Of a DNA stretch of 42,500 bases, positions 31,001-42,500 are shown one piece after another. Numbering within the stretch: position 1 is the stretch's first letter; each line of letters starts with the position of its first letter. The stretch is taken from the NCBI RefSeq assembly GCF_963678635.1, contig NC_087062.1:31409024-31451523 (forward strand). The letters are read 5' to 3'. The position numbers and the translations under genes are program-made. The DNA is from Symsagittifera roscoffensis. Its lineage: Eukaryota > Xenacoelomorpha > Acoela > Convolutidae. The notes under the pieces were generated by a model that made no database searches, had not been told where the DNA came from, and saw nothing but the letters and a program-made list of their open reading frames with translations.

Positions 31001-34000
31001 TTTACGGTAAAGATTCAACCGTTCCGCCTTTTTACGTACATCGTCAGGCAAACCAGTGGTGAAAAAATTTGGGTTTCGAATGTATCCCAGGCTTATTGCT
31101 ATAGTGTTTTTATAATAAAATGTAAGGACATGGATGGTTCATCTGCCACGGACGGTTTTGTACTTCGTGAGCACTAAATTGACTAGCCGGTAGCGTAGGC
31201 TACCCTAATGGTCTGCAGTAAAAATTTACGTTTCAAACGCCGTCAAAATGAGCAAAAATTGTGCCGAATATAGTTTTGAAACGCAATTTATTTTTATAAT
31301 TTTTGATTTTTTTGGTCAGAAACAAATTTAAATTTTTTGTACCCATTTTTTCTTCATTTTCTACCAGTAAACGCTGGGTTAAGTAAAATTGACCAATGTA
31401 GAGCTCTCTAACGAATAAAAAGAGCGAATTGCTTGCCTCATATCAATTTTTAAAAAGATTTTATCAAAGATTTAGTATATGGCTTTAAATTCTTAACGCA
31501 ATTTTTTTTCTAATGCAGTTACTTGCTCCGTCTTAGTTTGATAATTTTCTTGTGGCTTTTAGTGGAAGGTTTCAATTTTGATACAATTTCAGTATTTCAG
31601 AGCTTTAAGCTTATCTTTTCGTTCAAAGCCCAAAATTTTCATGGAGAGACTCAATATTCTTCCAAAACGTGATGATGTAAGAATAAAATGTTGTTAGCAA
31701 TATTTTTTTTGGAGCTGTTGGTTTGTTTGACTAGAATTCTTAAAATTGGGCTAGAAACTGATTTTGAACATATTCTGATCTCACACAAATAGTTTTCATT
31801 TATCTGCCCAATACAAAGTGAAAAATTGGATAAAGTTTACTCTGCCATTTTCAGAATCGTTAAAAACTTGTTCAGCAACATCTTCTTGACATCTTTGTAA
31901 ACTGTCCGCTAATTTTTTGACACTCCATATTATCGTGTAATTGCCAATTACAGGGTGGCTATTAAAGCTGGTCAAATGTATTTTCCAATAATTTTGAATC
32001 TAGAGCGATTGAAGCTGTACAATTTGGCCTAACTTCAAAAAAAAACAAACCTGAACAGAAACAAGGATAGCTGGTTCCTGTGCAAGAAGCAAAAACGTTC
32101 CGACCATATTCTTTAAAAAAGTAGAGTATTTTTTTGTGTTTTTTTTTCAAATAAGTGTTGTGTTTTAATACGTGCTGTGATGAAACGGCCTGAAGAGAGC
32201 CATTCGCTGTAAAATAGGCAAACTGGGCAACAGTGTTTAGTCAAAAAGTGACCAGTAAAAAAAAACAATTTTTTCCATTTTTTTGCGAAATTATGTCGAG
32301 TGTTTGAAGTTTCTGATTCCAAAAAAAACTACATTTCATGGCTTATCCGTTATACTAAACCTGCTCACTTGCTTTAGTTGCCTACTGGTGACGCTTTGAG
32401 TGACACTGGGGTAACCCTTTTGAAATTTCTAATATCGTTCGAAACAGGTTTGAAAATGCTTAAAATGATAAATCACAAACAATATTGTTGCAAAATTATT
32501 GCAAACAATAGAAGGAAAAACTAAAACACACCCGCGTACAAAGTTCTTCCCCATTTTCAATGGTCGGAACAAAAAGTGATAAAATCAAACTGAACTAGGT
32601 TAACTGAGCCAAAATACTGAGTCGAAAAAAATACATTATGGAGCCAGTTCAAAACAAATATTTATTATATCCAATTATATTCTTGATAACTACTTCTGTA
32701 AAATGCTTAGAAAAAACCAACATGATCCACGATTAAAACGTACAATAAACTGTAAATAAACTATTTATATTTTTAGCTAGAGAAGAATATAACTTAGCAA
32801 GCAGCTGCTCTTTCTTGATTCTAAACCTTGCAACAATACCAGTATATACCAATACTATTGAGACTAGGAGATATGAGAATAAGGTTAGGATCGGTATTAG
32901 TTAAGAAGTTGCATGAATCTATCCGGCCGAAAATAAGATAGTGTGACGATCAGGCGGTGTACCTCATCTGAAATTACTATATGAGAACGCCACTCCGGAC
33001 TTAAACTTAACTTGCTTCAAGGTGCGAAACTAGAATAATTTTATTTCATCAAGGCCAAAATTGTTTTGTTCAACAATTTCGAAAACAAAAAAGAAAAATT
33101 TTTGAAAGCTTGACAAAGTTTTTTCAATTATTTTCAATATTTAAAATTCTTGGTTTATACGACTGTTGCCAATCAATGCTTCAATGCCAATATTTGCTCT
33201 TCTTTTTTTGTGGTTTTTTCTTAAGTTTTAATTTTAAGGATCCAATCTGGGAAGATTTTATTTCAGATTTGAGATTTTGTTTTTTGCTATATTTTTTGAA
33301 TGAAAAGCTAAAACTGATCGGGATGGAAGAAAATGACCGATATTTTATTCGAAGTATCGAACCAGTTTTCAGAAGTATTCGATGTGACAAACAAAAGTCA
33401 AAAAGTCTATCATACAAGCTCCACACATTTTTAATGGATGATGTCCTTTGAGCCAGACTTTTTTTGGGCACTGATGAACGCCAATAATTTCGGAGCTTGT
33501 TAAAAAAAGAATTTTTGTTATTGATGAGCATTTTTTTAAACAAAAAATTGACCAAATGGGAAGTTTCACCGCTCCAATTTGAACAAAGTTTCGGTCAGCG
33601 GTCTCAATTAATTTACCCAGTATTTTTAATCGCATAGAACTGTTTTCTATATTTTTGGCGCTCCTGTAGTTCCCCACGTTTTAATGCCAAAGTGATGCTG
33701 CTTTAAATTGCAATATGTAATTTTTAAACAATTAATTACCTCAAGCAGGAGTTTGATGTCAAAATTTGATAGCTTTTTGTTGTCAGAATCATTATAAACC
33801 AAAAACGGCGACTTTTTATCTAAAAGTTATTCTATGTTTCTTCTTCTCATACCCATGGGTCTTCACAGGAACGTTGAATCGCCAGTAGCTCGTCTAACGA
33901 ACTCAATTACGATTAAGTCGAAACGGATCAGAAATAGTCTAATCCTTTAATCCGAACATTAGACTGCGATTTTTTAATTTTATCGATGCGTGAAATTAAC

Positions 34001-37000
34001 TGCTCTTAGTCAATGAGACGTTTTTCTTCTATCTGGAGACAGTGAAACAATCCCTTGAGGCAAAATTCATACCCAAAATAATTGGTCTGAAATACTGCAC
34101 CAGTATTTGAAGCTATAATGCTGCAATCGCTAATTGTTTTTTGACATGAATGACACATTTTAATCCTGAGGACACAGTAAACTCCATTCGCTCTCATATC
34201 CGAAAAAGATAAATAGCAAAACGTATATTCTGTTGACGATTGACTTAATCAGAGCAGATTTAACTAGACAACCATTCTACCCAGCAGTACTTTAACCAAA
34301 CAGATCACTTAGGTGAAGTAGAGTGCTGTTAAATTCAAGAGCGACATTGGAAATTAAAGCATGCAAGCAGCTATACTTCAATCGGCACTTCGCTGGCATT
34401 CGGCTTAAACTGTATAGTGCAGGAAAATCTGTGCGAGTCTTTCATCTAGATTTGTCTCCGTGGAAAAGAAGAACTGGGTCGCCGAAAAGTTTTGAGATTA
34501 CAAAGAACCTCTCAATTAAGTGTACCATTTGAGTCAATAATTATTGCTGTTATTTGGTAGAAGACATGTATCCTGCCAAAGTGTGACTCTGTCTCAAAAC
34601 CAAGCAAACAGGACATTTTTGTCTATGATTTTGGCTTTAAATAGTTATAATTTATGGCGGATGGAGTGGTTTGTTAAGAAATAGATTTTTTTTTAAATCA
34701 GCAAGCTCGAACTTTGCCGAAACATTCAGTCGGGGCTCATCAGGGTTTGTTGTTGCTTTTTTTAGTTACATACAACGCGTAAACAGCCGCACAAACAACC
34801 ACATAAAAAACTACTGAATGCTGATCTAAATTGAGCAACTAAATTCAAAGTGTAGCATTTTAAAAATCCAAACCTTTTGAAGAACCCAAAATTTGAGACT
34901 AAATACTTTTCAATTCATACTTTTAGTCAATAGCAATTCTATTGGATACTATTACGAATTCAACAACTCAACGAGCATTTACCTACAAATTTTTAACTCG
35001 AAGGCGAAGCGGAGATTCGTATCACTTGCAACGCAAGCACAACATTGCAAGCCATCGAACAGAAAAAGATCTAAAATTGTTTCATTTTTGGGAAGGAGTG
35101 AAAAATGTTTAGCAGAAGCATTAAAGAAACGCAACAAACAGCAGAAAATAATTTTTTTAATGGGTGGCAACTAAGCCGACTATACTCTTAGGCACTCATT
35201 GCGATCATAAATTGTTGACATCGAATTTTTTTGAGCAATTCAATTTCAAAAAAGTTTTGCAAGACCATGTTTTTTTCCTTTGAAGCCACACAAATCAAGG
35301 CAACTAAGCCGATTAAACATCAGTCGAAAACATTGAAGACAAATAAAATTTCCAAGCGAAGCAAAAATTAAATACGAAAATATAGCAAGTCAGGCTTATT
35401 TTTTATATAAGTTACAGGAATACATCAAAACATTTGTTGCATCTACGAGGAAAACAGCATACCGTACAATTTAAAAAAAAAACAACTAAGCGGACAAAAC
35501 AAAACAAACAAACAGAATTCGGAAAATTCAATTTTTTCGGAATGTTTTTTTGTAATCTTAGAACTACTAAAAAATTTTGTCAACGCTCGAGGCGGAATCA
35601 GGGTTCTTGGCTTCTTGTTATTTGCACGCTCTGCTTAACTTCATCATAGCTGTTTTTTTTTTCAAACGTTTTTTTTTCTAATTCCACCTGGATTAGAACC
35701 CTGAGGCACTGCTGATCAGTCACCCGTTCTACTACCTGTGTCAAATTACAATAGCTTAATTAAAAAGCAAACTTTTATCTAACTAACGACAAAAAAATGA
35801 AATGATAGAAGTCTAATTGAAAAATTGTTTGAGGAGCTGTTCAGCTTAATCCCCTGCATAGATGTGAAACAGCATGACAAATTTGTACTCATGCAATCTT
35901 TTGAAAGTTATTGCAGACAATTTAATTCAATTAATTCTGTACTTTTAAATCCATCAATAAAGTAGTTTCAAGTATATAGTATCCATCAATCCATCAATGT
36001 CAAAAAATGAAAAAAAAATCTAAAATCCTTAATCTGGGAGTCGGTGTCAAATTTTTCACCGATTTATTACCGGTTGTTGGTATAGATTCATTTAATAGCA
36101 GTCAAGCAAAAATGAGAAAAATAGGCTGTTTTGATAAAAAGTCATTGAATTGATGAAACAAACAAAAAATGAAACATTTAATTTTGTTTAAATTCAGCAT
36201 TCTTGAAATTGCTTTGATTCAAAGAAACAGATGAATTAAGTGAAAGCACTGAAAACCGCCTATTTTCTTAAAACTTTTTATAATGAAAGCTACGAAAATT
36301 TCAATTCGAATGAAACGGAACATATGCTAAGTTTCATTTTTAAAAAAAGAAATCTTTTTTTTTCCTGAATGGAGGCTTGAAATTGTTCACTCAATTCAAG
36401 AATGCGCAACAGAGACACTGGACTAACGATTTTTACGAGCAGAGAAAAAACTTTCTTTTTAAGTGTTTCACTGTCACATTTTGAACGAGCTGAGCAAAAT
36501 TAAACTCTGATTTTTTTTGTCTCTTCTCGGCATTGAAACCTGGTCATTTGGCGTACAGGATCAAAACATAAACGCTAGGCTATGAAGCTACTCGAAAAAC
36601 GTTAGAACTGAATTTTTTTTGTTTTTCTTTTTATTCCACTATTTTTCGGAGAAAAAATGGGAGTTTGAAAAATTACACTTGTAATTTGCTTTATCGCTAG
36701 CTTGAAAAGCAAGTTAAAATGGGGAAACCTCGATGGAAAATAAGCGTTATTTTTGCGAGGTTGTCATTTGCCGGGACATGAGCAAACGGTAAAAACTAGC
36801 TATGGCTGGTTAAAAGTAGACTGAATTCGCGCAATGGAAGGGTGGCGGTAAAACGCTGGACACCAAACTTCAATTTCAAAGACAAAAGTTAGAAAAAAAA
36901 ATGTTTACGGACAAAATACTTGTTCCAAAAAACTCGCTTTCCTTAGTGTGTTTTTTTGTTTTGATCGTTTATCCGTGTCGCAATTGAATCCTTAAAAAAA

Positions 37001-37160
37001 CAATATGGATTATCATCCGGCGCTCAAAACTATATTGATGACCGGCGCTCAAAGATAAAAAAAACATTGTAACTTAAATGATTTTTTTGAAACTACGAGG
37101 TTTAAAGTTTAGCACTATTTGACCAATTTGTTACAATTGAAAAGTATAAATTTTCCAACT
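31000..37160. other. about 6 kb without a recognisable gene
   Basis: AT-rich non-coding sequence. Overlapping open frames on both strands at 33110-33677 are the longest here, but they are low complexity (rich in F, K, S) and match no family I recognise. CAGGGTGGCTATTAAAGCTG at 31951, next to TA, resembles a Tc1/mariner-type end, but I found no partner. I see no tRNA, rRNA or conserved coding pattern. Confidence 0.4.
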
Positions 37161-37165
37161 TAGCA

Positions 37166-38018
37166 AATTGAGTTGAGGCACGCTAATAAATTCTAATATT
37201 AACTCCAAAGCTGCAAAATATACCAACAACGGTTGGTATGATTCGCATTTTTTCAAAGCTTAACATCGGGAGTAGGGTGAAGAACGGCGGAAACCATTCA
37301 AATTTTTTTGAGATTGTTATTTAAGTTTTTTGGTCGTAAGTTATGGCTCTGTTCCTTCTGCAATATTAAAACACGGAGGCTAAGCGGAGTTTCGCACAAC
37401 TTGCGATTCCACACAAAGTTTCGTGAACTAGCAAACTGAAAGTTAACGGAGAAGACGGAGTTCCCCTGCTCCCAGCTTCGATTGAGGCCTCGACTGAGCC
37501 CAGCCTCGATTGCAAGTCCTGTAATCTCCAGTATACAGAAACATAGGATCCTAGAACTTCAACTCACTGGAGATCGATCGTGACGTCAAGCTTGCTTTAA
37601 CAACTGAACAGCCCCAGTTTTGATTCATTCAGTAAATAGTAAAAATTTTTACCAGTGCTGAATTTTAGCAGTTACAGTAATTTTTAGCATGTAGCAGTAA
37701 AGCCTAGATGATCCCACTCAGACAGGTTACCGAATTGAGTTGAGGCATGCTATTGGAACCTAATATTGTGCCCATAGATGCAAAACAGATCAACAATTGT
37801 TGGTATTATTTGCATCTTTTCGAGCTTAACATTGTGAGTGGGGTGAAGAACGATACACCTTTCAATTTTTGGAGACTAATTATTGCAATTTTTGTCGTGA
37901 GTTTCGACCAAAAATACTTCCTTCTTCAATATAGAAGACCGAGGTGATGCGGAGTTTGGCACCATTTGCAATTCCAAACCACCAAAGCTTTAAGAACAAG
38001 CAAACTGAAAACTTAAAA
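37166..38018 (+). repeat. direct repeats of about 280 bp around a hAT-like fragment
   Basis: The copies at about 37166-37446 and 37733-38018 share, in order, GAGTTGAGGCA-GCTA, TTGGTAT-ATT-GCAT-TTTT, GTGGGGTGAAGAACG or its near match, GCGGAGTTT, and GCAAACTGAAA. The 290 bp between them include a GC-richer block (37447-37640) that resembles part of the hAT transposon at 39.2 kb. Confidence 0.65.
37447..37640 (+). mobile_element. hAT-like transposon fragment
   Basis: GC-richer than its flanks. AACTTCAACTCACTGGAGAT, followed by CGATCGTGACGTCAAGCTTGC, is close to the sequence at about 39191-39235 in the larger hAT remnant. It is probably a piece of the same transposon family. There is no intact frame. 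Confidence 0.4.
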
Positions 38019-38586
38019 AAATGAAACAAAAGCCAAAAACCGAAAAAAAGGTTCAAAATCCAATTACAAACTATTCAGGATATTGTTTTTTCAGGATGAT
38101 GTTCAATCCGAGGAACGCACAATAAGGAGTATGTGCCGGCGTTCAATAATCACTCAGAAAATTTTATCAAGCGTTGACTAAGCCAAAAAACTTGGAAAAC
38201 TCTTCATTGGAAACAAAATTGTTCTCATATAAATTCGAGCTGAAAAGCTCTGGAAAACTAAAAATTGGGTCACTAGGTTAAAAATTTAAGCCGAAGCTGC
38301 TGAAGTTGAAACAAATTTATCAGAAAAGAAAACGAATTCATACAAAATTTTGAAAAATAAAACTACAAATCACAGGAGTAAATCAAGAAATACTTTAAAA
38401 AATAAAAGTTTTGATATAGTCAGAAAACAAAAAAAAACAGATGGCCGACACACTATTTAAAAACAAAAATGTTTATTTTGAAAAAAGTGATTCCCGAAAT
38501 CGAACTTGAGAACATAGCCATCTCAGGAGTAGTCAACAATTCTTGTTTAAATCGGTCACAAATACCAAGAAACACCCTCTGATTCA

Positions 38587-40415
38587 GGGGGCGGCGTGTG
38601 GCGGACTCAACCTCTCAAAAACTTGTTCTCGACGTAACCCAAAGAGTTTACTCTTCTGTTTTTTTTTCAACTCCGATTTAGTAGAGGGGTGAAAACATTA
38701 GAGGTGTGAAAATTTTTAAGCGCGAATCTGAATCCGGATTTGAAGGCTCAAATTGGACTATACTCAGACTCGAGGCAGGTATATGCCAACAAGTACCTGC
38801 CAACGTGCCTCAATCACAGTGTATATACCCGTTCAAAACTACCTTTATCATACTAAAATCTTCTTCACCTGACTTCAGACTGCACTCTGAACTGGAGTGC
38901 AATTTTCAACTTCAACATTCCGGATGTCAAAGCAGGCTGCTCCCAAGAACTCCCAGGCTTCGGGTTTCAGGACCTTCGAGTCCTTTTCACCAGAAGACCC
39001 AAGATGTCACCACCTTCATCTAGTGCTACTACTCCTGAGCCTGACAACCTGGACCTTCAAGGCTCCTAAAGTCACTGGCATCTTTGGTGACTACAAAGGA
39101 TGGTAATCTTTCATCGGCTTGTTCTATATCTCCGCTCTCTCAGAAAGCCTTGCAGTCTTCAGCTTACCTGGATAAAGAAGTCTTGACATCACTTCAACTC
39201 GATGGAGATTGACCGTGATGTCAAGTGTGCTCTGCTAGGCAGCCGCAATAGAACCCCACTGCAAGAGAGGCCGTTTGAAATTGTTACCAAGCAAGGGAGG
39301 ACAGAGAAGCGATTACTTGGAGCTCAGCAACTCGAGAAGTGTTTTTTTTCTGGTCTACTCACTGGTTCAAGAAGGCCTCTTCTGTCGCTTCCGTTTCTGC
39401 TTTGCTGACATCGAGAAGATGAAGAAAGCTGGTGGTTCTTCAACAAGTCCCTCCAGAGTTTTCTCAGCTTGTCACTCCTTTCGCAAAAAAAACTTAGGAA
39501 AAATTGTAGGCTTTCCTGGTTTCAAACAACCATCCAGAGCGACACCTCGATGTTTCCCTTTCCCGAGCTGTTGTCTAAGAAATAAAGAGAAACCAATAGT
39601 TTCTGGTGCCGGGCATCAGCGCTAGTATTTTCACTGCATGATTTGGACTCCCCTTACGAGCCACAGAGATGAAGGAACTCCCCTAATCCTCGCCTCGAAA
39701 GAGTCAACTGATGTCTCATCTGGAAGCTTCAAGGCCCTTCTTCAATTCCGGGCAGCAAGCGGTGACCAGGTTCTGGCGCAACATCTGGATAAGTGCTGAC
39801 GGAATGCCAGCTATATTAGCTACCAGTCACAGAACTAGCCTCTTAACATCATAGGGTCATGATCCTGGATTGAACCGTATCTCAAGGCACCGCTTCGAAA
39901 AACTTCACTCTGATTGCTGACGAAACTTCTGATATCTCAAGAGGTCTCAATCTCTTTCCGGTACTGGGATGTCACCGAATTTAGTTTCAAAAGGAATTCA
40001 TAGGCTAGGCTTTGCTGACACAGTCAACCCCAAGGCAACAACACTTGCAGACATTATCTTGACACGAATCTCATTAGCTGGAGGAACATGTGGTGCTTCC
40101 CCGTTACAGCGGTATGCAAAAAAATTTCACTGATGACTTTAAAATCTCTCACAATTCTACAATGCCAGTTGTGTACCCCGGGGCTAAATTGGAGCAACCC
40201 CAAGTAACAATTTGCACTGCCGAACGCTCCTTCTCCAGTATGAAACTGATGAAAAACTACTTTTGCTCTAATTTGAAGGATGATCCGTTTATCGAGTTTA
40301 GCTTTAATATATATCCAAAAAGAAGTGAAATATTTTTTTTTTGATTATTTTTTATTAGTTTTTTTAAATCAATTTCTGCTACTTATTTTCGAAAAATCCG
40401 CTCCCTCTCCCTCAG
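38587..40415 (+). mobile_element. decayed hAT transposon (DUF4371 / hAT C-terminal type)
   Basis: Plus-strand fragments in shifting frames follow the order of DUF4371-type hAT transposases (the ZMYM1/THAP0-like group). At about 39710-39800 there is a segment with SGSFKALLQFRAASGDQVLA. At about 39905-39950 there is IADETSDISRGLNL, which fits the start of the catalytic region with its ADET-DIS signature. At about 40197-40290 there is ICTAERSFSSMKLMKNYFCS and then NLKDDPF, the hAT C-terminal dimerisation motif. Stops and frame changes make it non-functional. Possible ends are CAGGGGGCGGCGTG at 38587 and AAAATCCGCTCCCTCTCCCT near 40394, but their pairing is weak, so the boundaries are uncertain. 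It could belong to the same group that would mobilise the hAT-like MITEs. Confidence 0.75.
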
Positions 40416-40419
40416 AGAA

Positions 40420-42500
40420 AACCCCAGATTCCGACCTTGCCAAAAAATATGAATTCAAGCGATTAATGGTACATTATTGTATACAACAAACATCAATGTA
40501 TTCAAAATTTTTTATCAATAAAAACGGGAGAAGCCATTAATAGAAATCTTAATTATCTCTTGAAAACCAAAAAAAAAATGCACAGGAAAATGGTAGCGTT
40601 GTTTAAGGTCTAACTCTGATAGAATAGTTTCGTTGCTAAGATCAACCTTGGCTTTATGGACATAAGGCCTAAGGCTGAGTGTTTCACGCGGTGTCCGTTA
40701 CCTTAAAAGCTACGGCATGAGCTCATGTGGTTTGTCAGGTTATAAGTTTTTTGGACGAATCGTTTTGGTTTTAAAATGCTTTCCGATTAAACCAACCAGC
40801 ATGGTGTGAACATCTTGAATAGTTTCATTTACTAAAAAAATGAGTTGAGTGATTACGTTGATTACTCTTCATGTGAAATCATAGTTATTTTGCAATTTCT
40901 GTTTTCAAAAAAAAGCTGAGTAGAAGAAAAAGAAATTCTCAAAAAAAATTCTGCTATGAAAAGTTTGGTCATGGCAGTCCTTTATATTGGCACAGCTATT
41001 GTTACGCTGGTTCTTAAACCCAAAAATTGAACTGGGATTTGAGTAAACAGCCCAACACTGCAGTTATCTTTTAGCTCAATAAATTAGCTGGAACCCCTCA
41101 ATTTCCTCCAAATGCTTCTGGACAATATCCAGTGAGTTTAAGCTGAAACTTCTTGTGACTGAAAAAACTTAATTTTGTCCATACTGGTGCAGACTCGCTG
41201 CTATTAAGGCTGTCTTCCAATTGCGTTTTTTCTAGTAAAAATGTTGGTTCTTCAATTAGGAATTTAAACTGCTAGCAGCGAGACAGTAGTAAATTGGCTT
41301 ATACTGATAGATAGTAATTTTGAGAGCGCGAGAAAAATTTTGGAAACATGTTTTCTTTGAAAACCTAACAAAAACTGCCAACGATCGCAGTTTTTGCCTG
41401 TTATTCTTTCAAAAAAAGTTCTGTCGTCGCCGAAGATATTGGCAAAACAGGGTCCCTACAGTGTTCTGTGGGTGCTGCCACCACCACTAAAATGTCTTTT
41501 TGGCGCTATTCCAGTGAGCGTCAGAGAGGAAAACCTAGCTGCGTATCAAAAACACAGAACAGCAATACATTTTATTTAGTTGCCTTTACATAATGACAAT
41601 ATTACAAATAATGTAGCAAGCCTCTCGAAAACAGTAGAAAATATATTTTTTGCTGAAATATAGCCATCGATGAAAAAATGAAAAATTGAACCTACCTTTG
41701 AGCTCCCGAAAAATACTAGGCGCAAGGTGATTATACTGTCAGCCATCTTTTAATTCCCAGCTAGGCCAGACGAAAATTAGTAATGCACTACAAGTCAGTC
41801 AATCAGTACATTCGGAGTACCAATAAAAAAATGAGTAGGTAAATAAGAGAATTATAATCGGAAACAGAATGTGAAAATCTAAGCAGCAGCCTGACTGCAG
41901 TTTTGTGCCAGCCTAATTGCGAATTTATGGCCCGAAGAGCGTCACAATGTAAAAAGGTGTGGAGGTTTCATCGCAGGAAAAATAACAGTTTACAAAGCAC
42001 GCAATGAGTACAAATAATATATTGTATTTAGGTGCAAAAATCAAAAAAAAACAAGAAGATTAATTCGGTTCAAATAACGCGAATTTTCAAATCAAAAAGC
42101 GCTAAGCCGAGAGGAAAAGCTTTTAAATATTCTTAAGGACAGAAAAATAAAGCAACTGATTTACGTATTTAAACACGCTCGGGTATGCTTAGTTTTGCCA
42201 TATTACTTTTAAATCGTAACTAGCAAAATAAAAAAGAAAAGGTGGATATCATCATCATTTGTATTTAGCGTTTTTTGTTGAAACATACTACCATAAATTT
42301 CATCGCCAATGGCCCAGGCACAATTTTTCTACCATGATTGGTTGAATTTACCCAACGGTAGTAGATACAAAACGGGAACAATTCACAGAATAAAAAGTGA
42401 TTTGTGAGGAAAAAGACAGTTTGATTAAATACGTTTGTTTTGCATGAGGTATAACTTAACGGTAAATAAATGATGAACCAGGCGCCGAAAGACCTTTGAG
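40420..42500. other. no gene recognised, right edge
   Basis: AT-rich non-coding sequence. The open frames at 40280-40540 and 41394-41579 carry no recognisable domain. Nothing is supported. Confidence 0.45.

Noticed and set aside
31949-31973. TA followed by CAGGGTGGCTATTAAAGCTG, like a Tc1/mariner end
   Set aside because: I found no inverted partner and no transposase similarity in the adjoining open frame, so a second mariner element is not supported.
33110-33677. Overlapping open frames of 102-124 codons on both strands
   Set aside because: They are rich in F, K, S and L, overlap on opposite strands, match no family I know and show no splice or start context. AT-rich sequence readily gives such frames.
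35682-35750. tRNA-like string on the minus strand (GGTTCTAATCC with a box-A-like GGTAGTAGAACGGG)
   Set aside because: The T-arm stem does not pair properly and no convincing acceptor or anticodon stems form. At most it is a decayed tRNA-derived repeat.

Overview
This window looks like nuclear DNA of an invertebrate animal. It is AT-rich, genes are sparse, the recognisable coding sequence is split by GT-AG introns, and the rest is crowded with decayed transposable elements. The elements include a BEL/Pao-type retrotransposon remnant (a class known from animals), a Tc1/mariner remnant and hAT-type DNA transposon pieces. I cannot name the species or phylum from the sequence.

Only one gene family is clearly host coding: two plus-strand paralogues of the p25-alpha/TPPP family (tubulin polymerization-promoting protein). 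Copy B (22345-24418, five exons, 163 codons plus stop) is complete and in frame from ATG to TAG. Copy A (about 2597-9007) has four matching exons with the same phases, but exon 4 carries a net 8-nt deletion that shifts the frame just before the family's C-terminal GxGxGxxGR motif. Its exon 4 also ends in GC rather than GT. I find no first exon for copy A. It is therefore either a young pseudogene, a gene with a changed C-terminus, or an assembly error.

Layout. 1-900: a 613-bp Tc1/mariner remnant flanked by TA. 900-2590: nothing recognised. 2597-9007: TPPP copy A, with a 5-kb second intron holding members of two repeat families (one hairpin-ended, one hAT-like MITE with a 27-G run). 9.1-18.4 kb: repeats, namely two head-to-tail hairpin-ended elements, nested tandem duplications, a palindromic GCGCGACGTATGG minisatellite and a 450-bp foldback element. 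18.4-21.7 kb: a duplicated repeat pair, a 121-bp tandem duplication, microsatellites and a complete hAT-like MITE. 22.3-24.4 kb: TPPP copy B. 24.7-26.5 kb: a 1.74-kb inverted-repeat element built of GCGGATTCCGC palindromes around a GATTATAATC-rich core. 29.2-31.0 kb: decayed BEL/Pao pol. 37.2-40.4 kb: direct repeats and a decayed hAT transposase (DUF4371 plus hAT C-terminal dimerisation region). The remainder, including most of 31-37 kb and 40.5-42.5 kb, shows no gene I can support.

The two TPPP genes probably arose by local duplication; mobile DNA then filled the 13 kb between them. The best candidates for something undescribed are the 24.7-26.5 kb element, the hairpin-ended repeat family, and the state of TPPP copy A.
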